Positions 5,481-11,028 of a DNA stretch of 11,028 nt are shown one piece after another. Numbering within the stretch: the first letter of the stretch is position 1; each line of letters opens with the position of its first letter. The position numbers were made by a program, and so were the translations under genes. Where the stretch lies: the NCBI GenBank assembly GCA_026395155.1, contig JAPLZG010000115.1:1-11028 (forward strand), in the 5' to 3' direction. The notes beneath the pieces were generated by a model. The model was not told the DNA's origin. It searched no databases and was given only the letters and a program-made list of their open reading frames with translations. The stretch comes from Candidatus Tayloriibacteriota bacterium (GTDB lineage Bacteria > Patescibacteriota > Minisyncoccia > Phycocordibacterales > GWA1-40-21).

Positions 5481-5503
5481 CTAACAGCTAAAAGCTAACA
5501 CCT
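5481..5503. repeat. Right copy of the exact 23-bp inverted repeat
   Basis: Exact reverse complement of 4535-4557, made of heptamers CTAACAG, CTAAAAG, CTAACAC. The match stops at both edges of the 23 bases, so the two copies are defined units. Confidence 0.8.
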
Positions 5504-5526
5504 TTCAGTTGGCAGTAGTTTACTTG

Positions 5527-5554
5527 TATTCAATATTCGATATTCTATATTCCC
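5527..5554. repeat. Four-unit heptamer tandem repeat
   Basis: The units TATTCAA, TATTCGA, TATTCTA and TATTCCC stand head to tail. The first five bases are constant and the sixth is A, G, T and C in turn. It lies just past the small coupled frame at 5558-5650. Confidence 0.6.
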
Positions 5555-5557
5555 CCC

Positions 5558-5650
5558 TCAAATTTTTCCCTCCAAAAGGTCCTCTTCAAATTGTTGTATC
5601 CCCTTTAAATCTTGAGAATATTTACTTACATCTGGAAAATCAAGGCTCAT
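5558..5650 (-). CDS. Possible 30-aa acidic small protein, translationally coupled to the helicase-nuclease
   Basis: An ATG (5648-5650) overlaps the helicase-nuclease stop by one base (TAATG) and opens a 30-codon frame ending in TGA at 5558-5560. The product starts [14 protein letters not shown] and ends [10 protein letters not shown], an acidic, probably helical peptide with a normal AT-rich codon mix. The stop-start overlap is a common arrangement for translational coupling between genes of one operon. I do not recognise the peptide. The gap 5387-5557 beyond it holds only the terminator and repeats listed separately. A chance frame of this length is possible. Confidence 0.4.
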   Translation of the reverse strand: MSLDFPDVSKYSQDLKGIQQFEEDLLEGKI

Positions 5651-8600
5651 TATTTTTTAAAGACCTTGCCGATAAGTTGAGTCATTTTTTCAGTTTTTTC
5701 TTTTGTTATTGTAAGTGGAAGTGTAATTATTTTTTTATCACTTTCTCTTGGCTCAATAAATTCAAGGATACCCCTTTCAACTTTTGCCGCACCAAGACCA
5801 GAATCTGTTCGGGAAGATCTACCACCAAATTCACGAGAGTTTTCTACAAGTAATTTATAAAAGATAAGTTGTCTTTCATATTCGTAAAGTTTTATTTTTT
5901 CGTAATCATCTTTTCCAGTCCAATCATTTTTTGGTGCCTTTCCTGTTTTAAAGTCATACACTTCAAATTGTCCACCCCCAAGGTCTATAATCCTATCTAT
6001 TTTTCCAGTAAGTTCTGCCCCAGCTACTTTTACTCCTTGTTCCTTAAAATTAAATTCAACAATATCTTTAGCATTAAATTCTCCCTTTTTTTCTTTCAAG
6101 AAAGCCGTAAGTGATTCTATTCCTCTTTCTTTATATTGTTCAAAATCACTAGGAATTAATCGTTCTCTTTTTAGAAACTTTTCAAATGATTCTAAAATTA
6201 AATTTTCATCTGGTATGCTTCCCTCTTTTTTTAAATACAAAACAATGTTTTCTAATGTTTTATGCATTGCAGAACCGTATGCACCAGAAGGAGTTTTTGA
6301 TTGAGGAAAACGCAAAAGGTTTTGTTCTAAGAAAAATTGTGGTCCACCTTTTTTAATATTTAAAAAATTATTTAGGTGTGTTACAGGCATTTTATAATTA
6401 TCTAGAAGGGATTGTAAAAGCTTTTTTTCTGCACCAAAAAAAGGAGGCGTATGATATTTTAGCCATGAAGCTGTAAGGACATCATGTGTCTCTGGGACCT
6501 CATCTTTTTCAGATAATTCTACATTATATAGCTTCTTTAATGCCTTATGTTTTGTGACTTCTTCATTGTCCTCTCCAGACACCAAAAATCGCAGTTTTTG
6601 GGCTGTTTCTCCCTTTTCCCCTAATAAGTACGAAGTGAGGTATAAATGACGTTTAGCGCGCGTTATAGCCACATAAAACAGCCTTAATTGGTCGTCTTCT
6701 GTGTCTCCAGCAGGTCCGATTGGTAAGTTTGCCGGTAGCGATATTTTTGAAGGTATTCCTCTACCAGCCCAGATGTCATCTTGACAAGAAAGGACAAAAA
6801 CGGTCTCGAATTCAAGACCTTTTGCTTTATGTGCTGTAAGTAAAGAAACAGCTTCACCAAATTTTGCAAAAGGGCTCTGATCATTTAATGAAATGTTATT
6901 TTTTTCGTGTAAGTCTACAAATTCTATTAAATCATTGAGTGATAGAATTTGTCCACTTTTATATTCACGAAGCGCATTTACAAAAACTCGTAAGCTTGAA
7001 AGGAATTGTAAATATTCTGCACGAGAATGTTCAAACTTTTCACGACTAAAATAAAATTGCTTAAATGGACTTCTAAATTTTTTGTCTTCCTTATACTCAT
7101 ACTCATTACTCATACTTTCTCCATCATCATCTTCCCCCTCTTGTGATACTGGTAAATGTGCACCAACCATTTCATCTAAAATCTTCTCCAACGGTTCATT
7201 TTTAGACCTTGTTCCAAGATCAATTAAAAATTTTGCAATATTTGAAATCTTGCTTGCCCGTTCAAGTTTTCCTTCTGAGGAAAATTTGTTCGGGTCTGCG
7301 TCTAACATTACTTCTAACCAATTTTTATCATGATCACCACGACGTGCACTAAGAGATATTTTCCAGATTGTTTCTCTGTCTAATTCCCAAAATGGGAATG
7401 ATAAAATTTGTGGTAAAAATTCATCAGCTTCATCTTTGTTTTTTCCTGAAATAGAAATTAAAAATCTCGCAAGAATTATAAGTTGAGCAATATGAGGTTC
7501 TTTAAAAACATTTTGTTCTCTTTCATAACGAATTGGTACACCAGCACCACGAAGATAAGGGACAAGCTCTTCTAATTGAAAATGTTTTCTTGCTATTACC
7601 GCAATTTCTTCTGGTCTCATACCCTCATCTATTCGTTTTTTTATTTCTCTCGATACAAAATGATATTCATGTGCAATCGTTGCAAATTCTTTATGTTTTA
7701 TATCCCCTTCTTTTATTTTAGGATTTGAAGCAATAAGCACTTTTTCAATTTCTGGTAAAATATTTTCAAGTCTTTCTCCACCCTTTTTAATAATATGAGT
7801 TGCAATATCTAGAATATCTTGAGTTGAACGATAATTTTGTGTCATTGCGACAACTTGTACATCTTTATAGAGTTTTTTAAAATCATCAAAATTCGATGGC
7901 CCCGCACCCTGAAATTTATAAACAGCTTGATCATTATCACCTACAGCCATAATATTTGGATGTCCTTCATGAACAGGCGCATCGGTAATAAGCTCCAAAA
8001 GACGCATTTGTGCATCATTTGTGTCTTGAAATTCATCAACGAGAATGTATTGATATTGTTCTTGAATCTGATATCTAAGTGAAGGATTATTTTCAAGCGC
8101 TCCAATAGTATCAAGTATCATATCGTCAAAATCATAGTAACCATTTTCGTGCATTGTGTTTCTGTATTTTTCATAAATATCAGAGAGGACCAAGAGCTTC
8201 TCAATATTTGTTGTATCTTTGAAAATTGGTTTATTTTCATCATCTTTTTTTAACCATTTTTCTTTCCAAGCAGAAAGTGGAGATGTTTTGTCTATTTCTT
8301 TTGCAAGAGATACTGCTTTTTCAAGAGTAATTTTTATTGCTTCAGTAAGATTGTATGAAAGAAATGAATCCTTATATTTTTTATTGGAGAGCGATGTCTG
8401 AATACCTCGACAGTTTAACTGCGAGGTTGAGGACACGCGTTGTGTTTTGAATGGTTGGTGGACCATTCCTATTCCAAAAAGACAGCCACGGTGTTGTGTG
8501 TCTAATACCTCGTCAACTTCACCCTGAGGATTGGACACACAACCTGTCTTATATTTTTCTGAAAGTAAAGAAATTTCTTCTACAGCTTTTGATATTTTAT

Positions 8601-9198
8601 CAATACTTCCATTGCTAAGTCTATCGATGAATGCTTTTTCTAAAATAGAGTTTATTTCTGGTAGAATTTTTTGATTGTTTTTTATAATTTTTCTAAACTC
8701 TTCTGGTAAAATTCCAGCTTTTTTTAGATAGCCAATAATTTTTAAAGAATCACGAAGAAAAACAAAACCTTGTTCAGGATGTTCTGATCTTAAAGGATTT
8801 CTTTGTGGAAGTTTGTCAAAAATTTCTTGTAAGATTTGTATTTGAGTTAGTTCGTCAGCTGGAGAAAAAAATGCACCACTATAAAAATATTCCGGGTACT
8901 TTTGAATTATTTCTACACAAAAATTATGGAAAGTATGTATTGCTGTGCGATATGCCTCTCCACCAATAAGTGAAGCTAAGCGAATTCTCATATTTACACT
9001 TGCTGATTCTGTAAAGGTCAGGCATAGGATATTTGAAGCAAGAATCTGTGATTCTTTTAGAATCTTTCCAACTCGCATGCTTAATATTTGTGTTTTTCCA
9101 CTACCCGGACCGGCTATAACAAGAAGTGGACCATCGATTGTATCTACAGCCTTTTTTTGTTCTTTATTTAATAATTTGTATTGTTCTTCAAAAGTCAT
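5650..9198 (-). CDS. UvrD/Rep-type helicase fused to a RecB-type PD-(D/E)XK nuclease
   Basis: The 1182-aa protein is an SF1A (3'-5') helicase followed by a nuclease. Helicase motifs: Q motif LNKEQKKAV (10-18), Walker A AGPGSGKT (29-36), motif [12 protein letters not shown] (386-395), [17 protein letters not shown] (419-432), IV QNYRST (454-459), [13 protein letters not shown] (787-798), [14 protein letters not shown] (839-850). C-terminal nuclease: GSAMHKTLE with His979, GKIDRI with Asp1068, YDFKTG with Asp1082 and Lys1084, and YERQL (1107-1111). This is the domain order of AddA/RecB-like enzymes, so it probably unwinds and trims DNA ends in repair or defence; no AddB or RecC partner is in the window. 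Two foreign-looking stretches stay in frame: about 217-276, a repeat insertion, and about 1121-1139. ATG 9198 has no Shine-Dalgarno site; a candidate -10 box suggests a leaderless message. Confidence 0.95.
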   Translation of the reverse strand: MTFEEQYKLLNKEQKKAVDTIDGPLLVIAGPGSGKTQILSMRVGKILKESQILASNILCLTFTESASVNMRIRLASLIGGEAYRTAIHTFHNFCVEIIQKYPEYFYSGAFFSPADELTQIQILQEIFDKLPQRNPLRSEHPEQGFVFLRDSLKIIGYLKKAGILPEEFRKIIKNNQKILPEINSILEKAFIDRLSNGSIDKISKAVEEISLLSEKYKTGCVSNPQGEVDEVLDTQHRGCLFGIGMVHQPFKTQRVSSTSQLNCRGIQTSLSNKKYKDSFLSYNLTEAIKITLEKAVSLAKEIDKTSPLSAWKEKWLKKDDENKPIFKDTTNIEKLLVLSDIYEKYRNTMHENGYYDFDDMILDTIGALENNPSLRYQIQEQYQYILVDEFQDTNDAQMRLLELITDAPVHEGHPNIMAVGDNDQAVYKFQGAGPSNFDDFKKLYKDVQVVAMTQNYRSTQDILDIATHIIKKGGERLENILPEIEKVLIASNPKIKEGDIKHKEFATIAHEYHFVSREIKKRIDEGMRPEEIAVIARKHFQLEELVPYLRGAGVPIRYEREQNVFKEPHIAQLIILARFLISISGKNKDEADEFLPQILSFPFWELDRETIWKISLSARRGDHDKNWLEVMLDADPNKFSSEGKLERASKISNIAKFLIDLGTRSKNEPLEKILDEMVGAHLPVSQEGEDDDGESMSNEYEYKEDKKFRSPFKQFYFSREKFEHSRAEYLQFLSSLRVFVNALREYKSGQILSLNDLIEFVDLHEKNNISLNDQSPFAKFGEAVSLLTAHKAKGLEFETVFVLSCQDDIWAGRGIPSKISLPANLPIGPAGDTEDDQLRLFYVAITRAKRHLYLTSYLLGEKGETAQKLRFLVSGEDNEEVTKHKALKKLYNVELSEKDEVPETHDVLTASWLKYHTPPFFGAEKKLLQSLLDNYKMPVTHLNNFLNIKKGGPQFFLEQNLLRFPQSKTPSGAYGSAMHKTLENIVLYLKKEGSIPDENLILESFEKFLKRERLIPSDFEQYKERGIESLTAFLKEKKGEFNAKDIVEFNFKEQGVKVAGAELTGKIDRIIDLGGGQFEVYDFKTGKAPKNDWTGKDDYEKIKLYEYERQLIFYKLLVENSREFGGRSSRTDSGLGAAKVERGILEFIEPRESDKKIITLPLTITKEKTEKMTQLIGKVFKK
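5782..5838. repeat. Possible GC-rich in-frame insert in the nuclease domain
   Basis: This stretch encodes [19 protein letters not shown] (1121-1139), immediately after [14 protein letters not shown] and before [11 protein letters not shown]. Its glycine, serine and arginine content and higher GC contrast with the lysine- and isoleucine-rich surroundings. I expect related proteins to join these two conserved blocks with only a few residues. Unlike the insert at 8371 it has no clear palindrome and no flanking direct repeat, so a naturally variable loop is a fair alternative. Confidence 0.28.
8371..8558. repeat. In-frame repeat-element insertion in the helicase gene with 11-bp target duplication
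   Basis: CTTATATTTTT occurs at 8371-8381 and again at 8548-8558. Between the copies are 166 bases, much of them GC-richer than the gene (47% in 8401-8460, hand count). Insert plus one repeat copy is 177 bases, exactly 59 codons, so the frame is kept. The insert contains two related palindromic blocks beginning AATACCTCG (8401 and 8504), the second closed by GTTGTGTGTC (8493-8502) and GACACACAAC (8534-8543). It also carries the module GTTGTGTTTTGAA, hairpin, TATTCC (8439-8475) shared with 2051-2088. It sits between helicase motifs Ia and II, in a region that varies among UvrD-like proteins. Confidence 0.75.
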
Positions 9199-9204
9199 AT
9201 GTTA

Positions 9205-9213
9205 ATTTTAGCA
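9205..9213 (-). promoter_or_regulatory. Candidate extended -10 promoter for a leaderless helicase-nuclease transcript
   Basis: On the minus strand the sequence is TGCTAAAAT, a TGn-extended -10 box. Only six bases separate it from ATG 9198, so initiation would fall at the start codon. The box lies in the 22-base gap shared with the divergent gene at 9221, so the upstream part of this promoter would overlap that gene's 5' end. Confidence 0.4.
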
Positions 9214-9220
9214 TAATTTA

Positions 9221-9541
9221 ATGACAGGAGATACACTTCCCGCCCATCTTTCGGCGAGGCCTTTTCATGAGAATGTAGTCGACATGATTCGTAATGCCGA
9301 TGCTCCAATCTTGGATTTTTGTTGTATTTGGCTTTGCAAAAACATCATTCCGGCTAACCACGATGAGATTCTCAAGGCTCTTGAAGAAAAGGGCTTTGCA
9401 GACTGGCCTGAAATGAAGGAATTGAAGAAGCATGTCATTAAGCAAAAGTTTGAAGCTGGGGTGAAGGCTCACAGAGACAATCTTCGTTGGATTGAGATTC
9501 ATGCCCTGATGAATAGTATCGAGGGAAACGTTGGATCTTGA
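9221..9541 (+). CDS. Small orphan protein of unknown function, 106 aa, GC-rich
   Basis: I do not recognise this protein. It begins MTGDTLPAHLSARPFHEN and looks mostly helical: DAPILDFCCIWLCKNIIP (28-45), DEILKALEEKGFADWPEMKE, then a basic helix to about 100. Cysteines are at 34, 35 and 39. Composition is about 50% G+C in a 60-base sample, far above the neighbours and like the gene at 4730. A strong terminator 28 bases past the stop supports a real transcription unit. The 5' side is odd: no Shine-Dalgarno site precedes ATG 9221, and only 22 bases separate it from the divergent helicase. It may be leaderless, may start later (ATG 9284, residue 22), or may be a 5'-truncated remnant. An AGGAG inside codons 2-4 has no suitable start after it. 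Confidence 0.6.
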   Translation: MTGDTLPAHLSARPFHENVVDMIRNADAPILDFCCIWLCKNIIPANHDEILKALEEKGFADWPEMKELKKHVIKQKFEAGVKAHRDNLRWIEIHALMNSIEGNVGS

Positions 9542-9569
9542 GATATCTCGTAGTTGTTGATGAAAGACG

Positions 9570-9605
9570 AATCGCCCGAGCACAAGTGCTCGGGCGATTT
9601 TTTTT
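9570..9605 (+). terminator. Intrinsic terminator of the orphan gene at 9221
   Basis: AATCGCCCGAGCA (9570-9582) pairs exactly with TGCTCGGGCGATT (9587-9599) around CAAG, followed by T up to 9605. On the minus strand the 3' side lacks a T run, so it acts in the + direction only. Confidence 0.93.
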
Positions 9606-9629
9606 AGAAAATTTTTCAATTAATTTATT

Positions 9630-9730
9630 CGCCCGCCTGCACCCGCCTGCAACGATATGCGATAGCATTGCGGGCAGGTATCCATTAGTACCTGCCCGAA
9701 TGACAGAATGTACTCATTCGGTCGGGCGGG
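9630..9730. repeat. Palindromic repeat cluster downstream of the two convergent units
   Basis: This non-coding stretch begins CGCCCGCCTGCACCCGCCTG and contains a perfect 10-bp hairpin CGGGCAGGTA (9671-9680)/TACCTGCCCG (9689-9698) and an 8-bp hairpin CCGAATGA (9696-9703)/TCATTCGG (9714-9721). Its core CCCGCCTGCAACG...GCGGGCAGG matches, in the opposite orientation, the block at 2651-2700. It carries AATGACAG (9699-9706), as does that copy. No T run follows on the minus strand. A separate stem, ATTGGTA (9732-9738)/TACCAAT (9748-9754), spans the stop codon of the next gene. Confidence 0.6.
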
Positions 9731-9741
9731 TATTGGTATAT

Positions 9742-10566
9742 TTAATTTACCAATCCAGTACATCTCCAATTGATTTCCGCAGTTTCTGTTTTTTCGTCCA
9801 CGACACATGCTGGATTACAACCCTCTCGCGTTGCATTTAAGTTTGCATCATACCACCAAGTTTGAGTGCCTTTATTGTGCATTCCTGGACCTAAAGCTCC
9901 CCCACCTTTTATACAAGATTTTTCGGCAATAACTCTGGCCTGTGCTTCGGATAAAGCAATCGCAGATTCACCTTCAAAATCTTTTACTAATTCCCCTATT
10001 TCTCCAGTTTTCTTGTCATAATATACCCAAACACTTTTTCCGATCGACGGCTGAGTAGTAAAAGGTTCACCAGCTTTTCTTTCCGCAAAATTATATACGG
10101 CTCGTCCATCTTGTATTTCAACAGTCTGAGGTGCAATACGATCACCAAGAAGCATTGTATTTGTTGGTTTAAATATCTTACCTTCGCTTAATACAAGCAC
10201 TGCAAAAAAGAATGAACCACTTCCACCGGGATCATTTTCAAGAAGGACCGCAGCATCAGTAATACCATCACCATTTAAATCACCCAAAACTGGTTCACCA
10301 AAAACTCTGAGTACGTTTTTTGTCGCTGACCCAACAACCGTCTCATTTTCTACTTTACCGTTTTTTAGATTGAAAGTTTCTCCCAAAACTTGATAGGACA
10401 TATTTTTAGGATCAAGAGTTTTTGTGTCAGATAGATTTGTATTATTTGAAATAAGATCACTATCTACGAAACTTAAAATAAAAAATACAAAAACCAAACA
10501 TACGGCAATACCGATTAAAGATAAAAATATTTTTATAATTCTGTTGAAACTTTTTTCTTCTGTCAT
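9742..10566 (-). CDS. Membrane-anchored extracytoplasmic protein of unknown function with a DxNxDG calcium-loop-like motif
   Basis: The 274-aa product has one N-terminal membrane segment (about 9-34, after the charged MTEEKSFNR) and a large domain that should lie outside the cell. Residues 92-104 read PVLGDLNGDGITD, an EF-hand/FG-GAP-like calcium loop (Asp96, Asn98, Asp100), followed by AAVLLENDPGGSGSFFFAVL. A second conserved-looking block is GDRIAPQTVEIQDGRAVYNF (141-160) with ERKAGEPFTTQPS after it. The C-terminal part (about 205-274) has four cysteines, 218, 250, 254 and 269, including GCNPACV, and could be disulfide-bonded. I recall similar uncharacterised proteins in Patescibacteria but know no function. 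It starts ten bases after the tspO stop on the same strand, so the two probably share a message. Its leader is A-rich without a Shine-Dalgarno site. Confidence 0.82.
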   Translation of the reverse strand: MTEEKSFNRIIKIFLSLIGIAVCLVFVFFILSFVDSDLISNNTNLSDTKTLDPKNMSYQVLGETFNLKNGKVENETVVGSATKNVLRVFGEPVLGDLNGDGITDAAVLLENDPGGSGSFFFAVLVLSEGKIFKPTNTMLLGDRIAPQTVEIQDGRAVYNFAERKAGEPFTTQPSIGKSVWVYYDKKTGEIGELVKDFEGESAIALSEAQARVIAEKSCIKGGGALGPGMHNKGTQTWWYDANLNATREGCNPACVVDEKTETAEINWRCTGLVN

Positions 10567-10576
10567 ATTTTTAAAA

Positions 10577-10984
10577 TTAATTTGAAGATAAATTTAAATA
10601 AGTGATTGTTAGCTGTAAAATAGTTGCAAATGATACCCAAAGCAAATAAGGGATTTGTATATATGTAATCCATTTTGCGTAAGGAAATATTGCCACCATT
10701 GCCCAAATAAGTGTTCCAAGTACTAGCAAAATATCAATTCCCGCCAATAAATTATTTTTTAATCCAAATTGGATATAGGTGAAAATAAAATTAAAGAATA
10801 AATTTAACACAAAAGGCAATGCAATCATAAAAGAAATCTTTTTTTCAAATAACATCCAAAAGACTTTTCCAAATGAGATGGCAATTAAAACATAGAGGAA
10901 AGTCCACACTGGACCAAAAAGCCAACTCGGTGGTGACCATGAAGGTCTTATTAATTGTGAGTACCAATTGTATGCATTGTTCAT
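10577..10984 (-). CDS. tspO: TspO/MBR family membrane protein
   Basis: The 135-aa protein belongs to the TspO (translocator/peripheral benzodiazepine receptor-like) family of five-helix membrane proteins that bind tetrapyrroles and sterol-like ligands. Visible family features are RPSWSPPSWLFGPVWTFLY at 13-31, LNLFFNFIFTYIQFGLKN at 60-77 in the place of the usual helix-3 motif, and the C-terminal IPYLLWVSFATILQLTITYL (111-130). It is slightly shorter than the usual 150-160 aa, mainly in loops and at the tail; five hydrophobic segments can still be placed. It is the first gene of a probable two-gene unit with the extracytoplasmic protein downstream. In bacteria TspO is linked to porphyrin handling and stress responses, but its role in a small-genome organism that may not make heme is unclear. 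Confidence 0.9.
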   Translation of the reverse strand: MNNAYNWYSQLIRPSWSPPSWLFGPVWTFLYVLIAISFGKVFWMLFEKKISFMIALPFVLNLFFNFIFTYIQFGLKNNLLAGIDILLVLGTLIWAMVAIFPYAKWITYIQIPYLLWVSFATILQLTITYLNLSSN

Positions 10985-11015
10985 ATTTTTTATAATTAAT
11001 TCTTAATATAAAGTA

Positions 11016-11024
11016 ATTATAACA
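11016..11024 (-). promoter_or_regulatory. Extended -10 promoter of the tspO unit
   Basis: On the minus strand the sequence is TGTTATAAT, a perfect TGn-extended -10 box 31 bases before ATG 10984, giving a leader of about 25 AT-rich bases. Any -35 box is at or beyond the window edge. Confidence 0.55.
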
Positions 11025-11028
11025 GAAA

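Noticed and set aside
4535..5503. The orphan unit as an integron gene cassette
   Set aside because: Integron cassettes usually have no promoter and carry one attC site; here there is a full promoter, two terminators and simple inverted repeats, and no integrase is nearby.
5509..5853. Plus-strand frame across the 3' end of the helicase-nuclease
   Set aside because: It is rich in Phe, Leu and Ser from A/T-rich antisense sequence and overlaps a certain gene on the other strand.
9218..9840. Open frames on the minus strand opposite 9221-9541 and across the 9630-9730 repeat
   Set aside because: They are shadows of the plus-strand gene and of palindromic repeats; codon use and composition are implausible for this genome.
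1..11028. CRISPR arrays, tRNA or rRNA genes, and stop-codon reassignment
   Set aside because: No regularly spaced repeats, no cloverleaf or rRNA signatures were seen, and no long gene contains an in-frame TGA, so the standard bacterial code is sufficient.

Overview
The window looks like a chromosomal segment of a Candidate Phyla Radiation bacterium, most likely Patescibacteria/Parcubacteria (Nomurabacteria- or Kaiserbacteria-like). This rests on the low-GC backbone (about 28% G+C in a hand-counted 60-base sample of the thiol-oxidoreductase gene), the flavour of the housekeeping proteins, a single-chain UvrD/RecB-type helicase-nuclease, compact gene packing, and many short palindromic repeats in gaps and even inside genes. 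The lineage is inferred from recall of protein flavour, not from a search. The standard bacterial code fits: no long gene has an in-frame TGA.

Layout. Positions 1-183 hold the start of a probable transposase running off the left edge, and its presumed element end. Then, on the minus strand, come uppP (2761-3558), rplU (2144-2461) and pyrG (256-1941), separated by repeat-filled gaps. Divergent from uppP is a membrane-anchored DsbA-like thiol oxidoreductase (3733-4536, +). Positions 4535-5503 form a self-contained, GC-richer unit: a 218-aa unknown protein with its own terminator, consensus promoter, strong Shine-Dalgarno site and second terminator, bounded by exact 23-bp inverted repeats. Next, on the minus strand, is the 1182-aa helicase-nuclease (5650-9198), with a possible 30-aa small protein translationally coupled to its stop (5558-5650). 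A second GC-rich orphan gene (9221-9541, +) abuts the helicase start and ends in a strong terminator. After a palindromic repeat cluster (9630-9730), a minus-strand pair closes the window: tspO (10577-10984), then a membrane-anchored extracytoplasmic protein of unknown function (9742-10566).

Functions. The housekeeping genes cover CTP synthesis, the 50S ribosome, recycling of the undecaprenyl carrier, envelope disulfide chemistry, and DNA repair or end resection. No joint pathway is evident.

Most notable: (i) a repeat element inserted in frame in the helicase-nuclease, adding exactly 59 codons and flanked by an 11-bp direct repeat, plus smaller GC-rich inserts in pyrG and in the nuclease domain; (ii) a modular hairpin element shared between that insert and the pyrG-rplU gap; (iii) the inverted-repeat-bounded orphan gene unit; (iv) a split in expression signals, where the AT-rich native genes have no Shine-Dalgarno site, A-rich or absent leaders and TGn-extended -10 boxes, while the orphan gene at 4730 has a canonical SD and -35/-10.
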